Of a stretch of 64,000 bases of DNA, positions 8,067-15,869 are shown one piece after another. This DNA comes from CAVWTN01 sp963757945 (GTDB lineage: Bacteria; Vulcanimicrobiota; Vulcanimicrobiia; Vulcanimicrobiales; Vulcanimicrobiaceae), in NCBI GenBank assembly GCA_963757945.1, contig CAVWTN010000002.1, positions 1,426,001 through 1,490,000 on the forward strand. The letters run 5' to 3'. A program made the translations under genes and the position numbers. The notes under the pieces are model-generated. The model did no database searches and was not told the DNA's origin. It saw only the letters and a list, made by a program, of their open reading frames with translations. Each line of letters opens with the position of its first letter. Position 1 is the first letter of the stretch.

Positions 8067-9074
8067 TTAGCCGGCGGGGACCGCCGGGCGCTCGCGGACG
8101 CCGAGCCCGGGGCCGCGCGGTAAAACGATCTTGCCGTTCGCGTAGCGGATGCCGTCGAAAGGATCTTCCGCAGTGAGGAAGGGGCCGTCGAGATCGGCCC
8201 AATCGACGAGCGGCGAGAGGTGGGCCGCCGCGGTCGTGAGGATCTGGCTTTCGACCATGCAGCCGAGCATGATCTTCAAACCGAGAGCGCGCGCGGTGTG
8301 AATCATCGCGAGTCCGCCGCGGATCCCGCCGCATTTGACGAGCTTGATGTTGATGCCGTCGACGCAGCCCACCAGACGGCCGAGATCGCTTGCGCTGCGT
8401 GAATCCTCGTCGGTCACCAGCGGAATGTTGACGCGTTCGCGGATGTAGCGCAATCGTTCGGGTGAGCCCGCCGGGATCGGTTGCTCGCAGAACTCGATCT
8501 CGAAGCGCTCCAACTCGCGCAAGACCACGACGCTCTGCTCCGCGCTCCAGCCTTCGTTCGCATCGATGCGGATCGTGCCGGTGTAGTGCGCGCGGATCGC
8601 CTCGATGATCTCGATCTCGTTGCCGGTTCCGACCTTCACTTTGATCACGGGATGAGCGCGGATCTCGTCGAGCTTGCGCAGCATCACCTCCAGCGTATCG
8701 ATCCCGATCGTGAACGAGGTCGTCGGCGTGCGCGCGGGGTCGAGCCCGAGCAACTGCCACAGCGGGCGGTTCACGTCTTTTCCGACGAGATCGTGCAGCG
8801 CGATGTCGAGACCGCAGCGCGCGGCCGGCGGGAGATCCGCGAGCAGCCGCTCCATCGCATACGGCGTCTCGCCGCTCAGATCGCGCGCGCGGAAGACGCC
8901 TTGCACCGACGCGAGGCTCTCGCCGTAGCGCGGGATCGGCGAGGATTCTCCCAAACCTTCGAGTTCGTTCCAGCGCAAGCGAAAGAGCGCCGTGTGCGAG
9001 GCGGTCTCGGAGCCGCGTGTGATCGTGAACGTGTGGACGAGGGGGAGCACGAGCTCGGAGATCGAGAGATCCAT
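8067..9074 (-). CDS. dgcA: Dipeptide / N-acetyl-amino-acid epimerase (enolase superfamily, DgcA-like)
   Basis: 335 residues, muconate-lactonising subgroup of the enolase superfamily. The acid-base pair is KVK (K145, K147) on one face and the lysines of NIKLVKCGGI (K244/K247) on the other; metal ligands are D171 in RIDANEGW, E197 in EFCEQP and D222 in TDED. This is the signature of L-Ala-D/L-Glu epimerases and of DgcA, the N-acetyl-D-glutamate epimerase. It heads a minus-strand operon with DUF1611 and a peptide-binding lipoprotein, giving a coherent scheme for using D-Glu or murein dipeptides. It diverges from the photolyase gene with 64 bp between the starts. Confidence 0.82.
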   Translation of the reverse strand: MDLSISELVLPLVHTFTITRGSETASHTALFRLRWNELEGLGESSPIPRYGESLASVQGVFRARDLSGETPYAMERLLADLPPAARCGLDIALHDLVGKDVNRPLWQLLGLDPARTPTTSFTIGIDTLEVMLRKLDEIRAHPVIKVKVGTGNEIEIIEAIRAHYTGTIRIDANEGWSAEQSVVVLRELERFEIEFCEQPIPAGSPERLRYIRERVNIPLVTDEDSRSASDLGRLVGCVDGINIKLVKCGGIRGGLAMIHTARALGLKIMLGCMVESQILTTAAAHLSPLVDWADLDGPFLTAEDPFDGIRYANGKIVLPRGPGLGVRERPAVPAG

Positions 9075-9138
9075 GCGTGCGACTTAGGCTCGGCGCGACG
9101 CAGGTCCTCGACCCTCGGCGCGAAAGCGGAATCGAGCG

Positions 9139-10611
9139 ATGCAGTCTCGCTTTCGCCGGGCGCTGGTCTGGTTGCGCCGCGATCTGCGCCTGGCGGATAA
9201 CGCCGCCCTATGGGCGGCTGCCGAGCAGAGCGAGACGCTCGTGTGCGCGTTCGTGCTCGATCCTCCGCTCCTGCGGGGCGAGCGCGCAGGCGCGCCGATC
9301 GTCGCCGCGTTCTTCGATGCGCTCGGCGCTCTGCGCTCGCAACTGCGCGGCCGCGGCAGCGATCTCGTGCTGCTCGAGGGCGCATGCGCGACCGAACTGG
9401 CGGCGCTCGCCGAACGCTTGGAACTCGACGCCCTGTTCTTCGCGGAAGACCCGGAGCCGCAGGCGCGCGTCCGCGATACGGCCGTGGCCGCGACGTTTCG
9501 CGCGAGCGGCCGCGGCGTCGTGCTCGCCCGCGATCACGCCTACTATTGGGCGGATGACGTGCGCAAGGCCTCGGGCGAGCCGTACACGGTGTTCACGCCG
9601 TACAAACGCCGCTGGCTCGAGCGCCTGGCGGCGGACCCTCGCCCGCCGCTCCCCTCGGAGAACATCGCACGGGCGCGCTTTCTGCCGCGCGCCGCGCTCG
9701 GCGCGACGCGTGAGATCCCCGCGCCGGAGGACTACGGGCGAGTCCGCCTGCCCGAGTTCCCGCGCGTCACCGAACGCGAGGCGGCGGCGCTGCTCGCGCG
9801 CTTTCGCGCGGGGCCGCTCGCCGCGTACGAGCGCGAGCGCAATCATCCGGCGCTGGACGGGACCTCGCATCTTTCGCCGCATCTGCGCGCCGGAACGATC
9901 GGCATCCGGACCTGCGTCGCGGCGGCGCTGCACGCGGGCGGTGGAATCGGTCCGCAAACGTGGCTCTCCGAGCTGATTTGGCGCGATTTCTATCTTCAGA
10001 TCCTCGCGAATTTCCCCGGGGTCGCGCGCGAACCGTTCCTGGCCGCGGCGCGCGAGGTGCCCTGGCGCGAGGCGCCCGGCGATTTTGCTGCGTGGTGCGA
10101 AGGGCGCACGGGGTACCCGATCGTCGATGCGGCGCTGGCCCAACTCAATGCGACGGGCTGGATGCACAATCGGCTGCGCATGATCGTCGCATCGTTCCTC
10201 ACCAAGCATCTGCTGATCGATTATCGCCGTGGCGAGCGCTACTTCGAGCAACGCCTGGCCGATGCGGACCTCGCTTCGAACAACGGCGGCTGGCAATGGG
10301 CGGCCTCGACCGGCACGGACGCGGCGCCGTACTTTCGCGTGTTCAGCCCGGAACTGCAGAGCCGGAAGTTCGATCCCGGCGGCACGTTCATACGCGCCAT
10401 GCTGCCGCAGCTCGCAGCGCTCCCGGGCGACTTCATCCATGCGCCGCAGAGGCTGCCGCCGCTCGAGGCCGAGCGCATCGGCTTCGTGCTGGGCCGGGAC
10501 TATCCGGCGCCGATCGTCGAGCATGGTTACGCGCGGGCGCGAGCGCTGGCGGCATTCAAGCCGGTCCTCGGGAGCAAGGGCGCGATCGGCGGAACGCCCG
10601 GCCTCCCTTGA
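9139..10611 (+). CDS. phrB: Deoxyribodipyrimidine photo-lyase
   Basis: 490 residues. The N-terminal antenna-binding domain begins LVWLRRDLRLADNAAL; the FAD domain carries LSELIWRDFYLQIL, GYPIVDAALAQL, TGWMHNRLRMIVASFL and NGGWQWAASTGTDAAPYFR, the class I photolyase/cryptochrome signature. It repairs cyclobutane pyrimidine dimers using blue or near-UV light. The length fits bacterial CPD photolyases. A SRAP-domain gene follows 34 bp downstream, making a plausible DNA-damage pair. The antenna cofactor cannot be told from sequence. Confidence 0.93.
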   Translation: MQSRFRRALVWLRRDLRLADNAALWAAAEQSETLVCAFVLDPPLLRGERAGAPIVAAFFDALGALRSQLRGRGSDLVLLEGACATELAALAERLELDALFFAEDPEPQARVRDTAVAATFRASGRGVVLARDHAYYWADDVRKASGEPYTVFTPYKRRWLERLAADPRPPLPSENIARARFLPRAALGATREIPAPEDYGRVRLPEFPRVTEREAAALLARFRAGPLAAYERERNHPALDGTSHLSPHLRAGTIGIRTCVAAALHAGGGIGPQTWLSELIWRDFYLQILANFPGVAREPFLAAAREVPWREAPGDFAAWCEGRTGYPIVDAALAQLNATGWMHNRLRMIVASFLTKHLLIDYRRGERYFEQRLADADLASNNGGWQWAASTGTDAAPYFRVFSPELQSRKFDPGGTFIRAMLPQLAALPGDFIHAPQRLPPLEAERIGFVLGRDYPAPIVEHGYARARALAAFKPVLGSKGAIGGTPGLP

Positions 10612-10645
10612 GGGAGCGTCGCGCCGGCGGCCAGAAAGCGCCGTG

Positions 10646-11446
10646 ATGTGCGGGCGCTATACGATGAGCCGGGTCGACGCGATCGCGCGCGCGTTTCCGC
10701 ATTTTCAGCTCGTCACCGACGGGCTGCCGCGCTGGAACGTCGCCCCGACCGATGACGTGCTCGCGGTGCGCAACGACGGGCGGCACGAGATCGTCGCGTT
10801 GCGCTGGGGGCTCGTGCCGAATTGGGCGCGCGACCCCGCGATCGGGAGCCGCCTGATCAACGCGCGCGCCGAGACGCTCCTCGAGCGCCCGGCGTTCCAC
10901 GACGCGCTCGTCCGCCGCCGCGCGCTCGTTCTCGCGGACGGCTTCTATGAGTGGCACCGCACGCCCGACGGCCGCAAGCTCCCGATCCTTTACACGCTGA
11001 AATCGGGCGACCCGTTCGCGTTCGCCGGCCTGTGGGCGCATCGCGAGCGGCCGCACGAACCGCCGATCGATTCCGTCACGATCGTGACGACGGCCGCGAA
11101 CGAGCTCGTCGGCCGCATCCACGAGCGCATGCCGGTCATGCTCCATCCCGAAGATTACGAACGTTGGCTCTCGCCGGGAGAGGTCGCGCCGGACCTGATG
11201 CTGCCGCTGCTGCGTCCGTACCCGGCCGGGGAGATGCGCGCGACGCCCGTTTCGCCGCGGGTGAACTCCGTCGTGCACGACGATCCGGAATGCATCGCGC
11301 CGCTCGGCGAGCAGCTCCCGCCCCGGCCGCCGGGCGCGCCCGGCCCGCCGCCGCCGGCGCGGCGGCCGGCCGCCCCGCCGCCGCCCGGTTCCCCGCTCGA
11401 GTTCGGCTTCGGCGACGGCGCGGACGGCACGGGCCGGCGGGGCTAG
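10646..11446 (+). CDS. SRAP domain abasic-site shield protein (YedK/HMCES family)
   Basis: 266 residues from ATG 10646, placing the catalytic Cys at position 2 (MCGRYTMS), which must be exposed after Met removal. RLINARAETL, DGFYEWH and HERMPVML are the other family motifs. SRAP proteins crosslink covalently to abasic sites in single-stranded DNA and protect them. The core ends near residue 225; the last 40 residues (after ECIAPLGEQL) are a proline/alanine/glycine-rich tail that is probably disordered. It follows photolyase on the same strand. Confidence 0.92.
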   Translation: MCGRYTMSRVDAIARAFPHFQLVTDGLPRWNVAPTDDVLAVRNDGRHEIVALRWGLVPNWARDPAIGSRLINARAETLLERPAFHDALVRRRALVLADGFYEWHRTPDGRKLPILYTLKSGDPFAFAGLWAHRERPHEPPIDSVTIVTTAANELVGRIHERMPVMLHPEDYERWLSPGEVAPDLMLPLLRPYPAGEMRATPVSPRVNSVVHDDPECIAPLGEQLPPRPPGAPGPPPPARRPAAPPPPGSPLEFGFGDGADGTGRRG

Positions 11447-11498
11447 CGCTCCCTTCCGTCGCGAAAGCGGACGTCCCGCGGCCCATGCTCATACTCTC

Positions 11499-11690
11499 CA
11501 AGTCTCGTCAAGACTTGACCGAGGTGGGACAATGGCGAGTAGACGACGACTGTGCTCGCTCGCGTACTTGCTTAGGTGTTGGGCCAATGAAAACACCAAG
11601 GGAGCATCAGCTCCGGATACGAGAGGATGGGAACGGCATTCCCCGCTTCACACCTCGCGCCCGGGCCGCACCCACCTGCACATAGCAGGT
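11499..11690. ncRNA. Candidate structured RNA between convergent genes
   Basis: The 297-bp gap 11447-11743 lies between two gene 3' ends and has no convincing ORF. It packs several hairpins: 7-bp stem 11499-11505/11511-11517; 9 bp with one bulge 11571-11580/11592-11600; 5 bp 11601-11605/11610-11614 with ATCA loop; 5 bp 11629-11633/11639-11643; 6 bp 11674-11679/11685-11690. A long-range CGAGGTG (11520-11526)/CACCTCG (11651-11657) pair would close a multibranch domain. I could not match it to tmRNA, RNase P, SRP RNA or a known riboswitch. The strand is undecided; it could also be a decayed mobile element. Confidence 0.35.
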
Positions 11691-11743
11691 TCAAACCGGG
11701 CATGCAGACGGCAAGTGTGGTTGTTGTCGCTCGTTCTCCCGCG

Positions 11744-12481
11744 TCAGGCGCGGGTGACCGGGCGCTCGATGAGTAGCTCGGCCGCGGCGCGACGCAGGCC
11801 GGCGACGGCGTCGCGGAGCGCCGCTTGCGGGTCGCTCGCGGGCGGTTCGAGCACGAGGAACGAGCGCACGTCCGCCAGCGCGCGCACGAGCGCCGCGTAG
11901 TCGTCCCGCGGCCCGAGCGCGTGCACCGCGATCGCGGCGCGGCGCAGGAAGCCGTCCACTTGCTCGGGCGGATCCAGTGAGGCGATGTCCGGCGCGAAAC
12001 GCAGCCAGGCGCTATCGACGTCCTTCGTGAGGCGCTTGCAGTCGGCGGCGGAGGGGCACAGCGTTCCAGGCGCGTTTCGCAGCGCGAGCGTGACGTTCGA
12101 ACGCTTCGCGGCGCGGGCCGCGGACTTGGCCGCCGCGGCGAACCGGCCGTAGGCCCCCGGGTCGTCGCTTGCGAGCGGCGCCCGCGCGATCGCGAGCGGC
12201 GCGCCGAGCGCGAGCGCCACGCCGAGCGCCGCCGCGAGCGCCCCTCCGTCCTCCTCGAAGAGCGCATCGCCGGCGATCGCCGCGACCGTCAACCCCAGGT
12301 CGACGCAGAGCTTCTTGAGTTGCGCCAAGTAGTCGGCGTCGGTGCGCGGGAAATGGCGCAGGTCGAAGACGACGCCGTCGACCGCGAGTTGCGCCGCGCA
12401 CCAATCGAGCCATTCGAGTTGCGTCAGCGCGCCCGCCTCGAGTTGACGCGAAAGATCTGCGCTGGAGCAGGCGAGCTTCAT
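11744..12481 (-). CDS. Sugar phosphate isomerase/epimerase-like TIM-barrel protein
   Basis: 245 residues resembling the xylose-isomerase-like TIM-barrel superfamily: short beta-alpha units such as LEWLDWCAAQLAVDGVVFDL, LGLTVAAIAGDALFEED, VTLALRNAPGT and AAIAVHALGPRDDY. Metal-ligand residues typical of active members are not clearly complete, and the barrel is short, so activity is uncertain. It converges on the SRAP gene across the structured gap and diverges from rpiB. A perfect 7-bp hairpin lies just upstream of its start. Confidence 0.6.
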   Translation of the reverse strand: MKLACSSADLSRQLEAGALTQLEWLDWCAAQLAVDGVVFDLRHFPRTDADYLAQLKKLCVDLGLTVAAIAGDALFEEDGGALAAALGVALALGAPLAIARAPLASDDPGAYGRFAAAAKSAARAAKRSNVTLALRNAPGTLCPSAADCKRLTKDVDSAWLRFAPDIASLDPPEQVDGFLRRAAIAVHALGPRDDYAALVRALADVRSFLVLEPPASDPQAALRDAVAGLRRAAAELLIERPVTRA

Positions 12482-12493
12482 CGCTAGCGCGCT

Positions 12494-12510
12494 TCGGGGC
12501 GCCGCCCCGA
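12494..12510. promoter_or_regulatory. Perfect GC hairpin in the divergent gap before rpiB
   Basis: TCGGGGC-GCC-GCCCCGA is a perfect inverted repeat 13 bp upstream of the minus-strand TIM-barrel gene and about 80 bp upstream of rpiB. It may be an operator or a leader hairpin for the minus-strand gene; there is no T tract. No clear promoter hexamers were found in this 110-bp gap. Confidence 0.3.
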
Positions 12511-12591
12511 CCGCCTGCTCGCCGTGCGCGCGGCGCGCCGATGCGGTGTGATACGATGCCGCTACATCACTCGCGCCCTCAGGGAGATTGT

Positions 12592-13101
12592 GTGAAGATC
12601 GCGATCGCCGCGGACCACGCCGGCTATGAGTTCAAGGATCGCCTCGCCGCGCTGTTGCGCGCGCAGGGGCATGCGGTGCTCGATCTGGGCACCGACGGCC
12701 CGCTGGCCGTCGATTATCCCGATTTCGGTTTCGCGGTCGGCCAGGCGGTAGCGAGCGGCGCCGCGGAGCGCGGGATCGTGGTCTGCGGCTCGAGCATCGG
12801 CATCTCGATCGCCGCGAACAAGATCCCCGGCATCCGCTGCGCGGTCGCGTTCGAGCCGCTCTCGACGGAACTCGCCCGCCGGCACAACGACGCGAACGTC
12901 ATCGCGCTGGCCGAGCGGCTCACCGGGTGGGAGATGATCGAGCGCCTCGTCGCCGTGTTCCTCGACACGCCGTTCGAAGGCGGCCGCCATCAGCACCGCG
13001 TCGCGAAACTCGGCTACGGCGCGGCGGAGCAAGCCAAAGCGGCCGCCGACCTCGCACGCGGCCACGTCAGCGGCGCCGAGACGCCCAAGGCCACGGCCTG
13101 A
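12592..13101 (+). CDS. rpiB: Ribose-5-phosphate isomerase B
   Basis: 169 residues from GTG 12592, selected because AGGGAG at 12581-12586 is correctly spaced and the family begins KIAIAADHAG. D8/H9 and C65 in VCGSSIGISIAANK are the RpiB active-site positions; RRHNDANVIAL and the FEGGRHQHRVAKL tail are also canonical. It interconverts ribose-5-phosphate and ribulose-5-phosphate in the pentose phosphate pathway. The last 20 residues are a variable Ala-rich extension. GlyA follows after a 388-bp gap that holds a large palindromic element. Confidence 0.93.
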   Translation: MKIAIAADHAGYEFKDRLAALLRAQGHAVLDLGTDGPLAVDYPDFGFAVGQAVASGAAERGIVVCGSSIGISIAANKIPGIRCAVAFEPLSTELARRHNDANVIALAERLTGWEMIERLVAVFLDTPFEGGRHQHRVAKLGYGAAEQAKAAADLARGHVSGAETPKATA

Positions 13102-13143
13102 TCCCGCGCCGCGCTCCTCGGCCAATCGAAGAGGGATTCGGCA

Positions 13144-13292
13144 GGCGGGTGGGGCGGCGACATGCCCCCGCGGGGCCTCCAGCTTTCCCGCGGAGCCATG
13201 GATGGCGGGAGCGGGAAAGTGGAGGAGTAGCGATTTCGCACGATGCGAAATCGCGGGCGTCCCCGCGGGGGCATGTCGCCGCCCCGCCCGCC
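13144..13292. repeat. 149-bp palindromic (REPIN/MITE-like) element with three nested stems
   Basis: The 32-nt arm 13144-13175 is the inverted copy of 13261-13292 with a single mismatch. Inside it lie two more stems: 13176-13191 with 13211-13225 (15 bp, one extra base) and a perfect 10-bp stem 13231-13240 with 13244-13253 around CGA. Drawn as single strand it forms a three-way junction of almost fully paired DNA. There is no ORF of note. Size and architecture suit a non-autonomous palindromic repeat mobilised by a RAYT or transposase in trans; copy number cannot be judged from this window. Confidence 0.75.
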
Positions 13293-13489
13293 GGGGCTAG
13301 CCGCCGCCTTGCGCGTGTAGCCGGCTTGCCTTCGATCGCCTCATACCGCGATCGGCTCTTTTGTCGCTCTGAACTCGCCTAAGAGGGAGACGGCCGGAGG
13401 GCAACGGTGACGCTGCCGGGGGCGTCGAAGCAGTCCGCCCCAACACCGGCGGATCGTGTTCCGCGCGCCCTCCGAGGATCTCCGTAACG
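13293..13489 (+). other. glyA leader region, weak hairpin only
   Basis: This stretch between the palindromic element and glyA holds a GGGGCG (13419-13424) / CGCCCC (13436-13441) hairpin and a purine-rich AAGAGGGAGA at 13381-13390. I checked for glycine, ZTP, SAM and folate riboswitch cores and found none. No convincing promoter is visible. Confidence 0.3.
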
Positions 13490-14737
13490 ATGCAGACGCT
13501 CGCTCCTTCTTTGCTCGCCTCCGCCGACCCGGAGATCTCCGCCGTGATCGAGAGCGAGGATCGCCGCCTGCGCGACAACCTCGAGCTGATCGCTTCCGAG
13601 AATTACGCGAGCGCCGCGGTCCGCGAAGCCCAGGGCAGCCGCCTCACCAACAAGTACGCGGAAGGATATCCGGGCAAGCGCTATTACGGCGGCTGCGAGT
13701 TCGTCGACATCGCCGAGCGCCTTGCGATCGAACGCGCGAAGCAACTCTTCTCCGCCGAGCATGCGAACGTGCAGCCGCACGCGGGCGCTCAGGCGAACTT
13801 CGCGGTCTTTTTCGCGACGCTGCTCCCCGGCGATACGATCCTCGGGCTCGCGCTGCCGCACGGCGGCCATCTCACGCACGGCGCCAAGGTGACGGTCAGC
13901 GGCAAGTACTTTCATGCGGTCGCGTACGGCGTGCGGCGCGATACCGAGTTGATCGATTACGATGAGGTTCGCGCGCTCGCGCGCGAGCACAAGCCGAAGC
14001 TGATCGTCGCCGGCGCGAGCGCCTATCCGCGCACCATGGACTACGCGCCGTTCCGCGAGATCGCGGACGAGATCGGCGCGCTGTTCATGGTCGATATGGC
14101 GCACATCGCAGGGCTCGTCGCGGCGGGTTTGCATCCCTCGCCGGTGCCGCTCGCGGATTTCACGACGACGACCACGCACAAGACGCTGCGCGGACCGCGC
14201 GGCGGCCTCGTGCTGACCTCGGCAGCGCACGCGCAAGCGCTCGACAAGGCCGTCTTCCCCGGCACGCAGGGCGGCCCGTTCATGCATACGATCGCGGCGA
14301 AAGCGGTCGCGTTCGGCGAAGCGCTGCGGCCGGAGTTCAAGGATTACCAGAGCCAGGTGCTGGCGAATGCCCGCGCGCTCGGCGAAGAATTGCAGCGCGC
14401 CGGTGCGCGTCTGGTGGCGGGCGGGACCGATACGCATCTCTTGCTCGTCGATCTGACGCCGAAGGGGCTCACCGGGAAGGCGGTCGAGAGCTACCTCGAC
14501 GAGATCCACATCACGGTCAACAAGAACGCGGTCCCCTTCGATCAACAAAAGCCGGGGATCACGAGCGGCATCCGCATCGGCACGCCGGCGATCACGACGC
14601 GCGGCATGGGGCTCGACGATGCGCGCGAGATCGGGCGGATCATCGGCGAGGCGCTCGACGACATCGGTGCCCGCGCGAAGCAAGACGAATTGCGTGCGCG
14701 GGTGACGGAGCTGACCTCGCGCTACGGCGTGCCGTAG
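13490..14737 (+). CDS. glyA: Serine hydroxymethyltransferase
   Basis: 415 residues, full length. Family motifs include NLELIASENYAS, LTNKYAEGYPGKRYYGG, the PLP lysine K231 in TTTTHKTLRGPRGG, and SGIRIGTPAITTRGM near the C-terminus. It converts serine and tetrahydrofolate to glycine and 5,10-methylene-THF, the main one-carbon source. The start ATG 13490 directly precedes the conserved N-terminal helix. It stands alone, with a palindromic element upstream and a short perfect hairpin downstream. Confidence 0.96.
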   Translation: MQTLAPSLLASADPEISAVIESEDRRLRDNLELIASENYASAAVREAQGSRLTNKYAEGYPGKRYYGGCEFVDIAERLAIERAKQLFSAEHANVQPHAGAQANFAVFFATLLPGDTILGLALPHGGHLTHGAKVTVSGKYFHAVAYGVRRDTELIDYDEVRALAREHKPKLIVAGASAYPRTMDYAPFREIADEIGALFMVDMAHIAGLVAAGLHPSPVPLADFTTTTTHKTLRGPRGGLVLTSAAHAQALDKAVFPGTQGGPFMHTIAAKAVAFGEALRPEFKDYQSQVLANARALGEELQRAGARLVAGGTDTHLLLVDLTPKGLTGKAVESYLDEIHITVNKNAVPFDQQKPGITSGIRIGTPAITTRGMGLDDAREIGRIIGEALDDIGARAKQDELRARVTELTSRYGVP

Positions 14738-14800
14738 CGCCGGACTGAGCGCGCGGGGGGACTGGGCCGGCCCCTAGCGGCGGGAGCGTAGAGCGTGATA

Positions 14801-14820
14801 GGCGGGTGCAATCACCCGCC
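14801..14820. other. Perfect 8-bp hairpin between glyA and the repeat protein
   Basis: GGCGGGTG-CAAT-CACCCGCC, perfect inverted repeat 64 bp after glyA and 18 bp before the next start codon. It lacks a T tract, so it is either a weak terminator for glyA or a leader hairpin that could mask the ribosome site of the downstream gene. Confidence 0.4.
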
Positions 14821-14838
14821 ACGGGAGTACCGCACGCA

Positions 14839-15594
14839 ATGCCGCAGGCGAACTTGACCCCGGCCTTCCGCCCCTACGATCCGTCCACGGTTCCGTCACC
14901 GACGCCGCAGCAAGCGGAGCGTTTGGAGCGCGCCGGCAACGCCGCCGTTTCCGGCTATGCGAGCGACGGCGTGCAGAATACGCGTCCCGTGATCGCCGCC
15001 GCGGCCCTTGCCGCGGGGATCGCCGCGCCGGAGTTGCTCGCTCCGGCCGGTGCCGCGCTCGCGGAGACGGCCGGCGGCACCGCGCTCGAGGAGACGGCTG
15101 CAGGCGAAGCGTTCGGCGCGGCCGGCCGCGCGCTCGCCGGGGTCGCGGGAGGCGTCGTCCGCTCGGCGGCCGGCGCGGCCGGAGCGGCGGCCGGATTCAT
15201 CGGGCAGGCCGGCCGCGCGTTCGTCGATTCCTCCGGCGCGGCGGCACGCTCGCTCGCCGGGACGCTCACGGATCCGGCCCGCTTCGGCGAGGCCAGCGCC
15301 CAGTTCACCCGTTCGGCCTTCGTCGATAAGGCGAAGGATGCGGTCGTCATCGGTGCGGCGGGCGAACTCGCGCGCCGCGCCGCCGGCGCGGTGCACGACG
15401 TTGTCGGGCGCGCTCGGGGGCAGTTCGAGCGAACCCGTGGACAGCTCGAGCGAACCCCCGGGCCGATCGAGCGCGGTCACGGGCCGATCGAGCGCGGTCC
15501 GGGGCATGCGGGGCGGCCGCACAAACACGGCCACCATCGCCACATCTCGCCGGACCCGGCCGAGCAAACCGCTGAGCTCGTCGGGGGCCGGTGA
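14839..15594 (+). CDS. Hypothetical Ala/Gly-rich protein with C-terminal heptapeptide repeats and His tail
   Basis: 251 residues from ATG 14839; an in-frame ATG at 14806 lies inside the hairpin and is less likely. No known domain is recognised. Residues about 45-190 are Ala/Gly-rich and mildly hydrophobic with amphipathic stretches (AGAAGAAAGFIGQAGRAF), without a clean membrane span or signal peptide. Then four 7-residue units follow (GQFERTR, GQLERTP, GPIERGH, GPIERGP), ending in a His-rich stretch HKHGHHRH. The coupled downstream gene encodes a small membrane protein, so the pair may act at the membrane. Strong composition bias makes coding plausible but homologs are needed. Confidence 0.6.
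   Translation: MPQANLTPAFRPYDPSTVPSPTPQQAERLERAGNAAVSGYASDGVQNTRPVIAAAALAAGIAAPELLAPAGAALAETAGGTALEETAAGEAFGAAGRALAGVAGGVVRSAAGAAGAAAGFIGQAGRAFVDSSGAAARSLAGTLTDPARFGEASAQFTRSAFVDKAKDAVVIGAAGELARRAAGAVHDVVGRARGQFERTRGQLERTPGPIERGHGPIERGPGHAGRPHKHGHHRHISPDPAEQTAELVGGR
15417..15500 (+). repeat. Four 21-bp tandem repeats encoding heptapeptides
   Basis: Units at 15417-15437, 15438-15458, 15459-15479 and 15480-15500; units 3 and 4 are identical except for the final base, and 1 and 2 are close to each other. The period of 21 bp keeps the frame and encodes the xG[QP]xER[TG] heptads of the hypothetical protein. Confidence 0.75.
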
Positions 15595-15836
15595 AGGCCG
15601 TGGCGGCGCCCGATCCGGTCGCGCTCGGCCGCAGGCTCGCGGAGGGGCTGCGCCACGCGCTCGGCGCGCTCGCCCGCAACCTCGCCTTCGCGGCGGTCCT
15701 GGCGCTTCCGGCGACGCTCGTGCTGCACGCGAGGTACACGGCGGCATTTCTCTTCGTGCTGGCCGCCTCCGCAGCGCTCGAGGCCTGCCGGGCCCTCCTG
15801 CGCCGCATCCGCCGTCCTCGCGTTGCGAGAGGGTGA
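15591..15836 (+). CDS. Small hypothetical membrane protein
   Basis: 81 residues from GTG 15591, whose GTGA overlaps the stop of the preceding repeat protein by 4 bp, indicating coupled translation. The sequence has a hydrophobic pair of segments (LAFAAVLALPATLVL and TAAFLFVLAASAALEA) flanked by arginines and a basic C-terminus RRIRRPRVARG, compatible with two membrane helices and cytoplasmic ends. No family is recognised. Its existence rests on the overlap and hydrophobicity pattern. Confidence 0.55.
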   Translation: MKAVAAPDPVALGRRLAEGLRHALGALARNLAFAAVLALPATLVLHARYTAAFLFVLAASAALEACRALLRRIRRPRVARG

Positions 15837-15869
15837 GGAGGCCGGAGGGAGCGGGGGGTTCGGGCGTGC

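Noticed and set aside
11674..11700. tRNA or tmRNA T-arm (GGTTCAAACC)
   Set aside because: The stem around TTCAAAC does not pair (GCAGG against CGGGC) and there is no acceptor or anticodon arm.
11532..11900. 122-codon plus-strand frame through the structured gap
   Set aside because: It runs into the opposite-strand TIM-barrel gene, is rich in Arg/Ser/Thr and interrupts the hairpins; no ribosome site.
13293..13489. Riboswitch in front of glyA
   Set aside because: Glycine, ZTP, SAM and tetrahydrofolate riboswitch core sequences are not present; only one short hairpin remains.
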